Positions 8,385 through 17,888 of a DNA stretch of 64,000 bases are shown piece after piece (position 1 is the stretch's first letter; each line of letters opens with the position of its first letter). Under the pieces are notes generated by a model, which saw only the letters and a list, made by a program, of their open reading frames with translations, was not told where the DNA came from and ran no database searches. The translations under genes were made by a program, and so were the position numbers. This DNA comes from Acidisoma cellulosilyticum (GTDB taxonomy: Bacteria > Pseudomonadota > Alphaproteobacteria > Acetobacterales > Acetobacteraceae): NCBI RefSeq assembly GCF_020621385.1, contig NZ_JAESVA010000002.1, positions 744,001-808,000 of the forward strand. The letters run 5' to 3'.

Positions 8385-9596
8385 CTAAGCAGCCTTACTG
8401 CCGAGGGCCGCGAAGATTTCGGTCAGCGCCGCGATCAGATCATCCATCATAGCCTCGGTATGCAGCGGGGTCGGCGTCAGCCGCAAACGCTCCGTGCCGC
8501 GCGGCACAGTCGGGTAATTGATCGGCGTCGCGTAATGGCCGTGACGCTCCAGCAGCAGGCGGCTGACTTCGCGGCAGAGATCGGCGTCCCGGATCATCAG
8601 CGGCACGATATGGCTGACGGACGGCATGCGCGGCAGCCCGGCCGCGTCCAGCTTGGCCTTCAGCCGCTCGGCATTGGCGAAGAGCGCGGCGCGGCGCGCA
8701 TCGTCATGGCGGATGCGGCGGATGCTGGTCAAAGCCGCCCCCACCACCGATGGCGGCAGGGAGGTCGTGAAGATGAACCCAGGCGCGGTCGAGCGGATGA
8801 AGTCGATGATGACCGCATCGGCCGCGACATAGCCGCCATGGGCACCGAAAGCCTTGGCCAGCGTGCCCTCGATGATCGTCAGACGATGCGCGACACCGTC
8901 ACGCTCGGACACGCCGCCGCCCGTCGGGCCATACATGCCGACGGCATGGACCTCATCGAGATAGGTCAGCGCGCCGTATTTCTCGGCAAGGTCGCAGATC
9001 GCGCCGATGGGGGCGATATCGGCGTCCATGGAATAGACGCTCTCGAAGGCAATGAGTTTCGGCGCATCGGCCGGCGCGGCCGCCAGCAGGTCTTCCAGGT
9101 GGGCCAGGTCATTGTGGCGGAAGACAAGACATTTTGCCGGGCTGTTCTTGATGCCCGCGATCATGGACGCGTGGTTCTTCTCGTCCGAGAAGCAGATGAA
9201 ACCTGGCAGGCTGCGCAGAATGGCGTTCAGCGTCGCCTGGTTGGAGACGAACCCCGAGGTGAACAGCAGCGCGGCTTCCTTGCCGTGCAGGCTGGCAAGC
9301 TCGGCCTCCAGCGCATCATGCAAGGGCGAGGTGCCGCCGATATTGCGCGTGCCACCGGCCCCGGCGCCCAGATGCTCCAGCGCATCGCGAGCGCCGGCAA
9401 TAACCTCGGGATCCACACCCATGCCGAGATAGTCATTGGCGGACCAGACCGTGACGGGCCGCGTCTCGCCATCCTGCGCCATGACATAGACAGGGAAGGT
9501 TGCGGCCTCGCGCTGCAGCGGGGTGAAGCGCCGATAGCGGCCCTGCGTCTTGATATCAGCCAGATGCGCCCGGCAATGGGTGATGAAATCAGTCAT
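8385..9596 (-). CDS. hemA: 5-aminolevulinate synthase
   Basis: A 403-aa PLP enzyme that condenses glycine and succinyl-CoA to 5-aminolevulinate, the first step of tetrapyrrole synthesis by the C4 route used by alphaproteobacteria. The PLP lysine is K248 in [13 protein letters not shown], the same position as in the Rhodobacter enzyme. Other family marks are the [13 protein letters not shown] glycine loop and [10 protein letters not shown]. Length is full. An FNR/FixK-like box lies about 110 bp upstream of the start. The gene stands alone. Confidence 0.95.
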   Translation of the reverse strand: MTDFITHCRAHLADIKTQGRYRRFTPLQREAATFPVYVMAQDGETRPVTVWSANDYLGMGVDPEVIAGARDALEHLGAGAGGTRNIGGTSPLHDALEAELASLHGKEAALLFTSGFVSNQATLNAILRSLPGFICFSDEKNHASMIAGIKNSPAKCLVFRHNDLAHLEDLLAAAPADAPKLIAFESVYSMDADIAPIGAICDLAEKYGALTYLDEVHAVGMYGPTGGGVSERDGVAHRLTIIEGTLAKAFGAHGGYVAADAVIIDFIRSTAPGFIFTTSLPPSVVGAALTSIRRIRHDDARRAALFANAERLKAKLDAAGLPRMPSVSHIVPLMIRDADLCREVSRLLLERHGHYATPINYPTVPRGTERLRLTPTPLHTEAMMDDLIAALTEIFAALGSKAA

Positions 9597-9707
9597 TCGG
9601 CAAATCTCCCGCAGCGCAGAATAAGCGCGTGGCGTCCTATCCGGACAACCGATCTGGGCGAATGCCAGCCGCCCCGCTTGCCCATAGCATAAGCGCCCTC
9701 AACCGGC

Positions 9708-9721
9708 GTGACTTAGATCAA
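9708..9721 (-). promoter_or_regulatory. FNR/FixK-like box upstream of hemA
   Basis: On the minus strand the site reads TTGATCTAAGTCAC, matching the FNR/FixK half-site pattern TTGAT-N4-(A/G)TCAA at 9 of 10 defined positions. It lies in the 315-bp gap between hemA and bioY, 112 bp upstream of the hemA ATG. Oxygen control of hemA through FnrL is known in Rhodobacter; here it is inferred from the motif only. Nothing else is evident in this gap. Confidence 0.45.
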
Positions 9722-9911
9722 TCTGAGATCGATCCTCCGCCAATTTTCGTCTTGACCTGCCTATAGCCCACCTCGAACGCAGGTCTTACTTGCGCAGCGG
9801 AAAAAGGACGGGCAGCATGGCGCCTCTCGCGGTGCGTGAAGAACGGGGCCTAAGCGTCGATTAAGGCTCAGCCCAGCGTCCGCCTCTTGCCCTTGTCGTT
9901 TGGAGTTGCCC

Positions 9912-10478
9912 ATGCCCGCACAGGCAAAGACCGTCACCGCTGGACGTCCTAAGACCAGCAGCCTGCCGCTGCCGCTGAAGGCCGTGGCGATCGGCCTCGG
10001 CGTCTGCCTCATCGCCGCCGCCGCCCATATTTCCATCCCCTTCTGGCCCGTGGCCATGACCATGCAGAGCGGCACCATCCTGCTGCTCTCCGCCGTCTAT
10101 GGCAGCGGCCTCGCGGAAGCGACGCTGGCCGCCTATCTGGTCGCGGGCGCGCTCGGCCTGCCGGTCTTCGCCTCGGGCGCGGGCCTCGCCTATATGGTCG
10201 GGCCGACCGGCGGCTATCTGTTCGGCTTCCTCGCCGCCTCGGCGCTGATGGGCTTCTGTGCCTCGCGCGGCATCATGCGCGGCTGGCTCGGCACGATCGC
10301 GGCTTTCGCCGCCGGCATCGCCGTCATCTATGTCCCCGGCATCGCCTGGCTCGCGGTTCTGTTCGGCACGCAGAAGGCTTTGACCTTCGGCCTGGTGCCT
10401 TTCCTGCCGGCCGAAGCCACCAAGCTGGCTATGGCGGTTCTGCTCTACCGCTCGGGCCGGATGCTGCGCGCCGGCTAA
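9912..10478 (+). CDS. bioY: BioY biotin-transport S component
   Basis: A 188-aa membrane protein of the BioY family, the substrate-specific component of energy-coupling-factor biotin importers. Marks are HISIPFWPVAMTMQSGTI early, GLPVFASGAGLAYMVGPTGGY in the middle and about six hydrophobic segments. The ATG at 9912 is preferred to the TTG at 9900 because GGAG lies 6 nt upstream of it. No bioM/bioN genes are adjacent; solitary BioY is common in bacteria. A strong terminator follows. Confidence 0.9.
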   Translation: MPAQAKTVTAGRPKTSSLPLPLKAVAIGLGVCLIAAAAHISIPFWPVAMTMQSGTILLLSAVYGSGLAEATLAAYLVAGALGLPVFASGAGLAYMVGPTGGYLFGFLAASALMGFCASRGIMRGWLGTIAAFAAGIAVIYVPGIAWLAVLFGTQKALTFGLVPFLPAEATKLAMAVLLYRSGRMLRAG

Positions 10479-10499
10479 GGCGCCGGCCAAAGGCCAATA

Positions 10500-10536
10500 A
10501 AAAAGCCGCGTCCGGGCATCCGGACGCGGCTTTTTC
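10500..10536 (+). terminator. Rho-independent terminator after bioY
   Basis: A 12-bp perfect stem (AGCCGCGTCCGG / CCGGACGCGGCT) with GCAT loop at 10504-10531, preceded by A's and followed by a T-run. Classic intrinsic terminator, usable in both directions. Confidence 0.9.
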
Positions 10537-10562
10537 TATGGGGCTAGACTAAACAGGGAGAC

Positions 10563-10639
10563 TGGGGCGATCGATGGGGCTCGAACCCACGGCATCCAAG
10601 ACCACAACCTGGCGCTCTACCAACTGAGCTACGACCGCC
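10563..10639 (-). tRNA. tRNA-His (GTG)
   Basis: The minus strand folds into a full cloverleaf: acceptor GCGGTCG/CGATCGC, D-arm GCTC..GAGC, anticodon loop TTGTGGT (anticodon GTG), T-arm with GGTTCGAGCC, and an encoded CCA. An extra 5' G pairs with discriminator C73, the G-1:C73 identity element of tRNA-His. Many alphaproteobacteria lack the encoded G-1, so its presence here is a lineage marker. Confidence 0.95.
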
Positions 10640-10700
10640 ACCCTGTCTCCGGCTGCCTTGATCTTGTCATCAAAGCGCCGAGGCCCGCCGTTTAGACCGA

Positions 10701-11900
10701 TCAGTCCGCGGCCGTCAACGTCGCTTGCGCGGTATTCTGCCCCGCGCCGAAGTAGCGGGTCAGGCGCGCGATCGCCTCATCCAGCACGGCAGTCTGCTTG
10801 CAAAAGGCAAATCGCACGTGGTGGCGCGGTTTTTCGCCCGCGTAGAAGGCCGAAAGCGGTATGGCGACGACCCCGGCCTGCTCCGCCAGCTTCATGCAGA
10901 AGGCCGCGTCATCCCCGTCCGAATCGAGCGCCGCATAGTCGGCGAGCACGAAATAGCTGCCGCCGGAGGGCAGCATCTTGAAGCCGGCGGCGGTCAGCCC
11001 CGCCACCAGATGATCCCGCTGCGCCTGCAGATCGGCTGACAAACCCCTGAAATAGCTGTCGTCCTTGGCAAGACCCACGGCCACCGCCCGCTGCAGATTG
11101 GGCGCCGTGGTGAAGGTCAGATTCTGATGCGCCTTCGCGACCACGCCCATCAGGGCGGCAGGGCCGGTGACATAGCCGACCTTCCAGCCCGTCAGGCTGA
11201 AGGTCTTGCCGGCGGAGCCGATGCGCAGGCAGCGCTCCCGCATGCCCGGCAGGGTCATCAGCGGAATATGGCTCAGCCCGTCGAAGACAAGATGCTCATA
11301 GACCTCATCGCAGACCGCATAGGCATCGTGCTGCTGCAGCAGCCCGGCAATGAAGCCCAGTTCTTCGGCCGAAAACACCTTGCCGATCGGGTTCATCGGG
11401 CTGTTGAGCAGGATCGCCTTGGTGCGCGGCGTGAAGGCGGCGGCCAGTTCGGCGCGCGGCAGTTCCCATGCCGGAGGCGCCAATCGCACCAGCTTCGGCA
11501 CGCCGCCAAGCAGTTTCACGACCGGCAGATAGGTGTCGTAAAGGGGTTCAATAAGGACGACCTCATCGCCCGGATCGATCAGCGCCATCAGCGAGGCGGT
11601 GATCGCCTCCGTCGCCCCGGAGGTCACGACAACCTCGCGGTCAGGGTCGATGTCGAGCCCGTAGAAGCGGGCATTGGCGGCGGCCACAGCCTGACGCAGC
11701 TCCGGCACACCCGTCAGCGGCGGATACTGGTTGCGCCCGTCCTGAAGGGCGGCCGCGGCGGCCGCGACGATATCGGCCGGGCCGTCGGTATCGGGAAAAC
11801 CCTGGCCGAGGTTGATCGCCTGATGGCGAAGCGCCAAGGCGGACATGACCGTGAAAATCGTGGTCCCGGTATTGGCGAGCAGGCTATTGGCAGGCTTCAC
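10701..11900 (-). CDS. PLP-dependent class I/II aminotransferase
   Basis: A 399-aa aminotransferase of fold type I. The PLP lysine is in SAGKTFSLTGWKVGY; other marks are INLGQGFPDTDGP near the N-terminus, NSPMNPIGKVF, DEVYEHLVFDG and the substrate-carboxylate Arg in HHVRFAFCK. The pattern is closest to the YbdL / kynurenine-glutamine transaminase group (methionine or aromatic donors), but the substrate cannot be settled. It is a single gene between tRNA-His and glnB. Confidence 0.85.
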   Translation of the reverse strand: MKPANSLLANTGTTIFTVMSALALRHQAINLGQGFPDTDGPADIVAAAAAALQDGRNQYPPLTGVPELRQAVAAANARFYGLDIDPDREVVVTSGATEAITASLMALIDPGDEVVLIEPLYDTYLPVVKLLGGVPKLVRLAPPAWELPRAELAAAFTPRTKAILLNSPMNPIGKVFSAEELGFIAGLLQQHDAYAVCDEVYEHLVFDGLSHIPLMTLPGMRERCLRIGSAGKTFSLTGWKVGYVTGPAALMGVVAKAHQNLTFTTAPNLQRAVAVGLAKDDSYFRGLSADLQAQRDHLVAGLTAAGFKMLPSGGSYFVLADYAALDSDGDDAAFCMKLAEQAGVVAIPLSAFYAGEKPRHHVRFAFCKQTAVLDEAIARLTRYFGAGQNTAQATLTAAD

Positions 11901-12142
11901 GTCAGAACTCCCTCAACGCCGCGCAATTTGGCGAAAACAACGCTCCGGGACAACTTATCCCGTCGCCGATCCGCCCTGCGATTATTTGTACACTTTGCGG
12001 GCAAACACTGCAGGCAATCGCCTAAACCGCAGGCTTTCCAAGCTTTCCTTCATGAAAAACACGTCAGACGCCGCGCTGCCAATTGCAGGCCAAGCCCGGG
12101 CGTGCGAGTTTGCGGCCGCATAGAAGGTGCCCGCGGGTGCTC

Positions 12143-12158
12143 TGGCCGCCGGTTTGCA
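12143..12158 (+). promoter_or_regulatory. Sigma-54 promoter candidate for glnB-glnA
   Basis: TGGCCGCCGGTTTGCA matches the sigma-54 consensus TGGCACG-N4-TTGCA: the TGGC and TTGCA blocks are exact, and the invariant GG and GC are separated by the required 10 nt. It lies ~44 bp upstream of the glnB ATG, where an NtrC/RpoN-controlled nitrogen promoter would be expected. The rest of the 301-bp gap upstream of glnB shows nothing clear. Confidence 0.6.
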
Positions 12159-12168
12159 TGGGGCTTGA

Positions 12169-12540
<372 letters not shown>

Positions 12541-12648
12541 TTCCGGAAGACTTGCCGAAGCGGCCCTGCCTTCGCGCATGGCCAGGATCATCCGGTCTGT
12601 GTCACAGCAGACCACCACGCGTAAACAAGCATGAACGAGGATTTCAGG

Positions 12649-14073
12649 ATGGCGAGTGAGTCCCTGACGGGTGTTCAGAAGGTCATGGAAATGATCAAGG
12701 AACACTCAGTCGAATATGTGGATCTGCGCTTCACCGATATGAAGGGCAAGTGGCAGCATACCGCTCAGCATGTCTCGACGATCGACGAGGATTCCTTCGT
12801 CGATGGTCTCATGTTCGACGGTTCGTCGATCGCCGGCTGGAAGGCGATCAACGAAAGCGACATGATCCTGATGCCGGACCCGGATACGGCCGTCATGGAC
12901 CCCTTCACTGCCAAGCCGCAGTTAATCCTGTTCTGCGACATCGTGGAGCCGTCGACGGGTCTGGGCTATGCCCGCGATCCCCGCAGCATCGCCAAGCGCA
13001 CCGAAGAATACCTGAAGGCGACCGGCCTGGGCGATACGCTGATCGTGGGCGCCGAAGCTGAATTCTTCATCTTCGACAGCGTCAAGTTCGGCACGGGCGG
13101 CAATTTCGGCACCTATCAGCTGGACAGCATCGAAGGCCCCGGCTCTTCGATGAAGGATTACCCGGAAGGCAATATGGGCCATCGCCCGGCCGTGAAGGGT
13201 GGCTATTTCCCGGTTTCCCCGGTTGACGGCGACGTCGACCTGCGCGCCGAGATGCTGTCGACCATGGGCGAGATGGGCCTCATCATCGAGAAGCACCATC
13301 ACGAAGTCGCGCAGAGCCAGCACGAGCTCGGCACGCGTTTCGCGACGCTGACCAAGATGGCCGATGAGATGCAGATCTATAAATACTGCGTCCATAACGT
13401 CGCCCATAGCTACGGCAAGACAGCGACCTTCATGCCGAAGCCGATCTATGGCGATAACGGCTCGGGCATGCACACCCACCAGTCCATCTGGAAGGACGGC
13501 AAGCCGCTTTTCGCGGGCAACGGTTATGCCGATCTGTCCGAGATGTGCCTTTATTTCATCGGCGGCATCATCAAGCACGCGAAGGCCATCAACGCCTTCA
13601 CGAACCCCTCGACCAATAGCTACAAGCGCCTGATCCCCGGCTTCGAAGCCCCCGTGCTGCTCGCCTATTCCGCGCGCAACCGGTCCGCTTCCTGCCGTAT
13701 CCCCTACACGACCAGCCCGAAGGCCAAGCGCGTCGAAGTCCGCTTCCCGGATCCGACCGCGAACCCCTATCTCGCCTATTCGGCGATCGCGATGGCCGGC
13801 CTCGACGGCATCAAGAACAAGATCCACCCGGGCGACCCGATGGACAAGGATCTGTACGACCTGCCGCCGGAAGAGCTGAAGGAAATCCCGACCGTCTGCG
13901 GCAGCCTGCGCGAAGCGCTGGGTGCCCTGGCCGCCGACCACGAATTCCTTCTGCAGGGCGATGTTTTCTCCGAAGAAATGATCGAGAGCTACATCGAGCT
14001 GAAGTGGAAGGAAGTCTATCGCTTCGAACACACGCCGCACCCGGTCGAGTTCGAAATGTACTACTCCGCCTAA
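12649..14073 (+). CDS. glnA: Type I glutamine synthetase
   Basis: A 474-aa glutamine synthetase (ATP + glutamate + ammonia to glutamine), GSI-beta type. Marks: [22 protein letters not shown], the metal-binding [23 protein letters not shown] and NPYLAYSA. The adenylylated Tyr is in DLYDLPPEE, so GlnE-type control is expected. The ATG at 12649 has GAGG 8 nt upstream; an ATG at 12631 would add six residues and is less likely. A strong terminator follows. Confidence 0.97.
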   Translation: MASESLTGVQKVMEMIKEHSVEYVDLRFTDMKGKWQHTAQHVSTIDEDSFVDGLMFDGSSIAGWKAINESDMILMPDPDTAVMDPFTAKPQLILFCDIVEPSTGLGYARDPRSIAKRTEEYLKATGLGDTLIVGAEAEFFIFDSVKFGTGGNFGTYQLDSIEGPGSSMKDYPEGNMGHRPAVKGGYFPVSPVDGDVDLRAEMLSTMGEMGLIIEKHHHEVAQSQHELGTRFATLTKMADEMQIYKYCVHNVAHSYGKTATFMPKPIYGDNGSGMHTHQSIWKDGKPLFAGNGYADLSEMCLYFIGGIIKHAKAINAFTNPSTNSYKRLIPGFEAPVLLAYSARNRSASCRIPYTTSPKAKRVEVRFPDPTANPYLAYSAIAMAGLDGIKNKIHPGDPMDKDLYDLPPEELKEIPTVCGSLREALGALAADHEFLLQGDVFSEEMIESYIELKWKEVYRFEHTPHPVEFEMYYSA

Positions 14074-14121
14074 GCCTTCTCGGCCGGACCTGTCCGGCCG
14101 ACCCCTCCTGGCTCAGACGAA

Positions 14122-14153
14122 AAAAGGGGCGCCCTTCACGGGGCGCCCCTTTT
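14122..14153 (+). terminator. Rho-independent terminator after glnA
   Basis: A 13-bp perfect stem (AAAAGGGGCGCCC / GGGCGCCCCTTTT) around a 6-nt loop, 48 bp after the glnA stop. Confidence 0.9.
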
Positions 14154-14202
14154 GCGTTTCAACCCGCTTGCAGATCGAAAACGGGTCTCGTCTCTCGGAA
14201 AA

Positions 14203-14337
14203 TCAATCTTTTTTGGCGCTGCCCTTGGTCGGCTGCACCGGCGCCTGCTTGAAGGGTGACTGCGACGGTGCCAGCGTCTTCTTGTCAGCCTTGGGCTTCT
14301 TGGGCTCACGCCCGCCCTTGTCGCGACCTTTGGCCAT
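14203..14337 (-). CDS. Small basic lysine-rich protein
   Basis: A 44-aa protein that begins MAKGRDKGGREPKKPKADKK. Small proteins opening with this MAKG-(R/Q)D-GGRE-KKPK pattern recur in alphaproteobacteria as hypothetical proteins, which supports translation. The ATG at 14337 has GAGGAG 8 nt upstream; a longer frame from 14412 exists but lacks this. Highly basic and probably disordered, so nucleic-acid binding is possible but not shown. It is convergent with glnA across the terminator. Confidence 0.65.
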   Translation of the reverse strand: MAKGRDKGGREPKKPKADKKTLAPSQSPFKQAPVQPTKGSAKKD

Positions 14338-14513
14338 GCTGCATCTCCTCGGCTGGTTTCTACTGCGTCGCCAACCTTGGCCTTCCACCTGCCGATCGAG
14401 GGGCGCGGCCAATGCTCTGCGCCAGCCATCAGCTGGAGTGCCAACCTCTCACATGGCAAGCAAAGACGCTATCCTTGTCAGCACACCCGCAGGCGGCACT
14501 TCAGGGCAGGTCG

Positions 14514-15485
14514 TCAATGCAAACGGGGACCCTTGAGGAGCTGGTGGCGGTCGACGGTCGCGATGGGCACGCGCAACTCCCGCTCATCGCGCTGCACGGA
14601 CAGGACAAGCTTCGCCCCGGCCGGACCACGCACACGAACCGAGCGCCAGAGATGGGCGAGGCTAAGAATCTCCTCCCCTTCCACCGCCAGAACCTGATCC
14701 CCCTGGCGCAACCCCGCGAGATCGGCCGGCCCGCCATCCGCGACCCCGCCGATGAGCACGCGCTCCTCCTCCTCCATGGCATAGATGCCAAGCCAAGGTG
14801 AGCCAGGACGATTGACGCGACCGTAGCGGGTCATATCGCCGAAGACCGAATGCAACAGATCGATCGGCACGATCATATTCATGTCGAGCCGGTTTCCGCG
14901 CGCGTCATCCTGCTGCAGGCTGAGCGAACCGATACCGAGTAGCTTGGCGTCGCGGCTGATCAGCGCGGCGCCGCCCCAGAAGGGATGGGCCGGTGCCGTG
15001 AACAAGGCATCATCCAGCAGATATTCCCAATAGCCCGCAAATTCCTGACGGCCGACGATCCGCGTTTCGATCGCCATCCGGCGCCCGCCGGCCGAGGCAA
15101 AGATCGCCGGCTGCCCCAGTTCCACCTGGGCACTTTGACCAAGTTCCATGGCCTGAACCTTGAGCCGTCCCAGCGGCTGCACGAGACCGAAACCGGTCTC
15201 GGCATCATAGGCGAGCGCATGGCCCGGAATGAACTGGCCGTCGCTGGAGGAAATCCAGATCGTCTCCGCTTCCGCGATCAGATAGCCGATCGTCAGGATA
15301 AGACCGTCATCGCGGATGACGACGCCCGAACCCTCACGTTCCGTGCCGAGTGCCGAGGCCGTGAACGCGTCGGCCGGCGCGGTGACGCGCAGGCTCACGA
15401 TTGCGGCCAGCGCGCTTTCCAGATCGAAGGCATAATGAGCCGGATCGGGCTGCAACTCGGCTGGGATCGAACTATCCTTAGGCAT
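14514..15485 (-). CDS. DegP-like S1C protein with PDZ domain, protease triad lost
   Basis: A 323-aa protein with a trypsin-like region (residues ~25-230) and a C-terminal PDZ domain (~235-310; GGPADLAGLRQGDQVLAVEG). Compared with DegP/HtrA the catalytic positions are altered: the GSGVV strand is followed by LTIGYLI where TNNHV carries the His, YDAETGFGLVQ replaces the Asp-bearing TDIALI, and FWGGAAL replaces GNSGGAL, so Ser is Gly. All three triad residues appear missing. There is no signal peptide, so it is likely cytoplasmic. It may be a peptide-binding scaffold or chaperone rather than a protease. Confidence 0.75.
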   Translation of the reverse strand: MPKDSSIPAELQPDPAHYAFDLESALAAIVSLRVTAPADAFTASALGTEREGSGVVIRDDGLILTIGYLIAEAETIWISSSDGQFIPGHALAYDAETGFGLVQPLGRLKVQAMELGQSAQVELGQPAIFASAGGRRMAIETRIVGRQEFAGYWEYLLDDALFTAPAHPFWGGAALISRDAKLLGIGSLSLQQDDARGNRLDMNMIVPIDLLHSVFGDMTRYGRVNRPGSPWLGIYAMEEEERVLIGGVADGGPADLAGLRQGDQVLAVEGEEILSLAHLWRSVRVRGPAGAKLVLSVQRDERELRVPIATVDRHQLLKGPRLH

Positions 15486-15611
15486 GATCGCGACTCCGGA
15501 TAAGGCAAGTCAGGTCGTTCATATCGTCAAATCGCCCCGACGCGGCCAGCACGACAGGGCGCCCATCCCCCAGGATAGGCAAGCATGATGGTGCTCGCGC
15601 CGGCGCGCAAC

Positions 15612-17510
15612 TCATGCCCGCGCGAGCGGAGCAGCGTCCGGGCCCGCGAGCACCTCTTTGAGCTTGCGGCCAAGCTCGGCCATGGTGAAGGGCTTGGAGA
15701 GAAGATGCACGCCCGGATCGATGATGCCGTTATGGACCACGGCATTGCGGGTATAGCCCGAAGCGTAGAGCACGCGCAGCCCCGGCCGGCGGCGGCAGGC
15801 TTCCTCGGCCAATTGGCGGCCATTCATCCCCGGCATCATCACGTCCGTCAGCAGGACCGCGATATCGGGATGCTCGTCCAGGAGAGCGAGCCCTTCGGCG
15901 CCGCTTCCTGCCTCCAGCACCTTATAGCCCAGCTCCCGCAAGGTCTCAGCCGTGACGACGCGCACCGGCGCCTCGTCATCCACGACCAAGACGATTGTCC
16001 CGGCTTCCGCCATCGGCATGGCCGTCTCGATCGGTGTTACGCCTGTTTGGCCCGGAGCATCCGCCGCGCGGTGGCGCGGGAGATAGACTTTCATCGTGGT
16101 GCCTTCGCCGATCTCGGAATAGATCTTGATATGGCCGTCCGATTGTTTGACGAAGCCATAGACCTGGGAAAGGCCAAGGCCGGTCCCCTGCCCCACGCCC
16201 TTGGTCGTAAAGAAGGGGTCGAAGGCGCGAGCGATCGTTGCCGCATTCATGCCGCTGCCCGTATCCGTGATGGCGATCAGAACATATTGTCCGGCCCGGC
16301 TTTCCGGATTGGTCGTGGCATAAGCCTCATCCAAATGCGCGTTCGAGGTTTCGATGGTCAGACGACCGCCGCCCGGCATGGCATCCCGCGCATTGATCGC
16401 GAGATTGAGCAGCGCATTCTCCAACTGGCTTGAATCGGCAAAAACCGGCCAAATCCCGCCGGCCAGCACCGTTTCCAACTGAATGGCACCGCCCATGGCA
16501 TGGCGCAGCAATTCCGATGTGCTGCCGACGAACCGATTGACGTCAAGATGGCGTGGCGCCAGTGACTGCTGGCGCGAAAAGGCCAGCATGCGCTGCGTCA
16601 CCGTGGCGGCATTGCCTGCCGCCTCCTCGGCCGCGTCGATATAGCGAAGAAGCCCGGTGTCGCCCCGCTCGTAACGACGTTTGAAGACGCTCAGACCACC
16701 GATGATAACCGTCAGCATGTTGTTCAGGTCATGGGCAAGACCGCCGGCCAGCTGACCGAGGGATTCCATTTTCTGGATCTGGCGTAGCTGGGTCTCGGCC
16801 TCTTCACGCTGTTGCGTCTGCAGCAGTATTTCCTGATTGGCGCGTTTGATCCCCTCCGCCGCCGCTGTCGTCTCCCCCAGGACGCGCAGAAGATACCAGA
16901 TCGTCAAAGTTGCCGTCGCAAACAGAACAATCGATGTCCCGACAACAATTATGCGGAGAAGAGTTGCGTATTCCCTGAGCCGATGATGCAGCAAGGCGAT
17001 CCTTGCATCTTCCCGAATCAAGACCTTGGCGATCTGGGCACGGATATCGTCCATCCGATCCTTGCCGAAATTGCTGCGCACGAGGTCGATCGCGCTTGCC
17101 TGATCGCCGGCCTTATACAGGGCAACCGTCGTGCTCAACTCCGTCATCTTCGCATTGATGGCCGATGAGAATTTGTCGAAGGTCAGCCGCTCCGCAGGTG
17201 TCGCGCTGAAATGTCGTTCGAACGCCGTGACATCCTGCGCAATTTTGCTGGCGGCATTCCTGTAGGGCAGCAGATATTCGGGATCGCCCGTCAGCAGATA
17301 GCCCCGCTGCCCGGTCTCGGCATCGACCAATGTCTGCAGCAGACTGACGAGATCCCATTTTCGCTGCTCGGCCGCGTCTATCCTCAGCCGCTCGCCATGC
17401 TCGACCTGCACAAAGGTGAAGGCGCCAAGCGTCATGACCAGAAGCAGGGCGAAAACCGATGTAATGGCCGCGATGCCGTAGCGGGCTTGCGTATGCGGGG
17501 GCTGAATCAT
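15612..17510 (-). CDS. Hybrid sensor histidine kinase (CHASE3-HisKA-HATPase-REC)
   Basis: 632 aa from the ATG at 17510 (a longer frame opens at 17666, but the signal/TM segment begins right after this Met). Order: TM1, periplasmic CHASE3 with DAETGQRGYLLTGDPEYL, TM2, coiled coil, HisKA with phospho-His in GLAHDLNNMLT, HATPase (NLAINARDAMPGGG; DTGSGM; GTGLGLSQVYGFV) and a C-terminal receiver with the Asp in LLTDVMMPGMNG. CHASE3 senses an unidentified extracellular signal. No cognate response regulator is adjacent, so output is probably by phosphorelay. Confidence 0.9.
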   Translation of the reverse strand: MIQPPHTQARYGIAAITSVFALLLVMTLGAFTFVQVEHGERLRIDAAEQRKWDLVSLLQTLVDAETGQRGYLLTGDPEYLLPYRNAASKIAQDVTAFERHFSATPAERLTFDKFSSAINAKMTELSTTVALYKAGDQASAIDLVRSNFGKDRMDDIRAQIAKVLIREDARIALLHHRLREYATLLRIIVVGTSIVLFATATLTIWYLLRVLGETTAAAEGIKRANQEILLQTQQREEAETQLRQIQKMESLGQLAGGLAHDLNNMLTVIIGGLSVFKRRYERGDTGLLRYIDAAEEAAGNAATVTQRMLAFSRQQSLAPRHLDVNRFVGSTSELLRHAMGGAIQLETVLAGGIWPVFADSSQLENALLNLAINARDAMPGGGRLTIETSNAHLDEAYATTNPESRAGQYVLIAITDTGSGMNAATIARAFDPFFTTKGVGQGTGLGLSQVYGFVKQSDGHIKIYSEIGEGTTMKVYLPRHRAADAPGQTGVTPIETAMPMAEAGTIVLVVDDEAPVRVVTAETLRELGYKVLEAGSGAEGLALLDEHPDIAVLLTDVMMPGMNGRQLAEEACRRRPGLRVLYASGYTRNAVVHNGIIDPGVHLLSKPFTMAELGRKLKEVLAGPDAAPLARA

Positions 17511-17722
17511 GGATCTCGACGACAAACAAGGCTGCCGCGGGACTGCGGCGGATAAAGGCAAGACTAGACCGATTATAGGGGGAAGAAAGCGGCCGGGAAG
17601 ATGCCCGCAGACCGCTTCCCCTCCGCCCGCCACGCTGGCCAGAGGATGATTGCCATAGGCAGGCAAAGCGAGCTAAAAGCCCGCGACTGGCCGGAGCCTG
17701 ACAGGACCCGGCTGCCAGGATA

Positions 17723-17794
17723 GCCGGGTTAGCACAGTGGTAGTGCAGCGGTTTTGTAAACCGAAGGTCGGGGGTTCAAATCCCTCACCCGGCA
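17723..17794 (+). tRNA. tRNA-Thr (TGT), integration site
   Basis: A 72-nt cloverleaf: acceptor GCCGGGT/ACCCGGC, D-arm GCAC..GTGC, anticodon loop TTTGTAA (anticodon TGT), T-arm GGGGGTTCAAATCCCTC, discriminator A73, CCA not encoded. Its last 14 nt are repeated at 36608-36621 and an integrase gene begins 94 bp downstream, so this is the attachment gene of the element that follows. Confidence 0.93.
17781..17794 (+). repeat. attL core of the integrated element
   Basis: TCCCTCACCCGGCA, the 3' end of tRNA-Thr, repeated exactly and in the same orientation at 36608-36621. The element restores the tRNA 3' end on integration, as is usual for tyrosine-recombinase elements. Confidence 0.8.
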
Positions 17795-17888
17795 TACCCC
17801 CTCACGGAAAGCGGCGGATTACCTAGGTTTTCTGGGTTATCAGTGACTTAGACCGTCTCCTCTGGTATACATTGGGGATATACATTGG

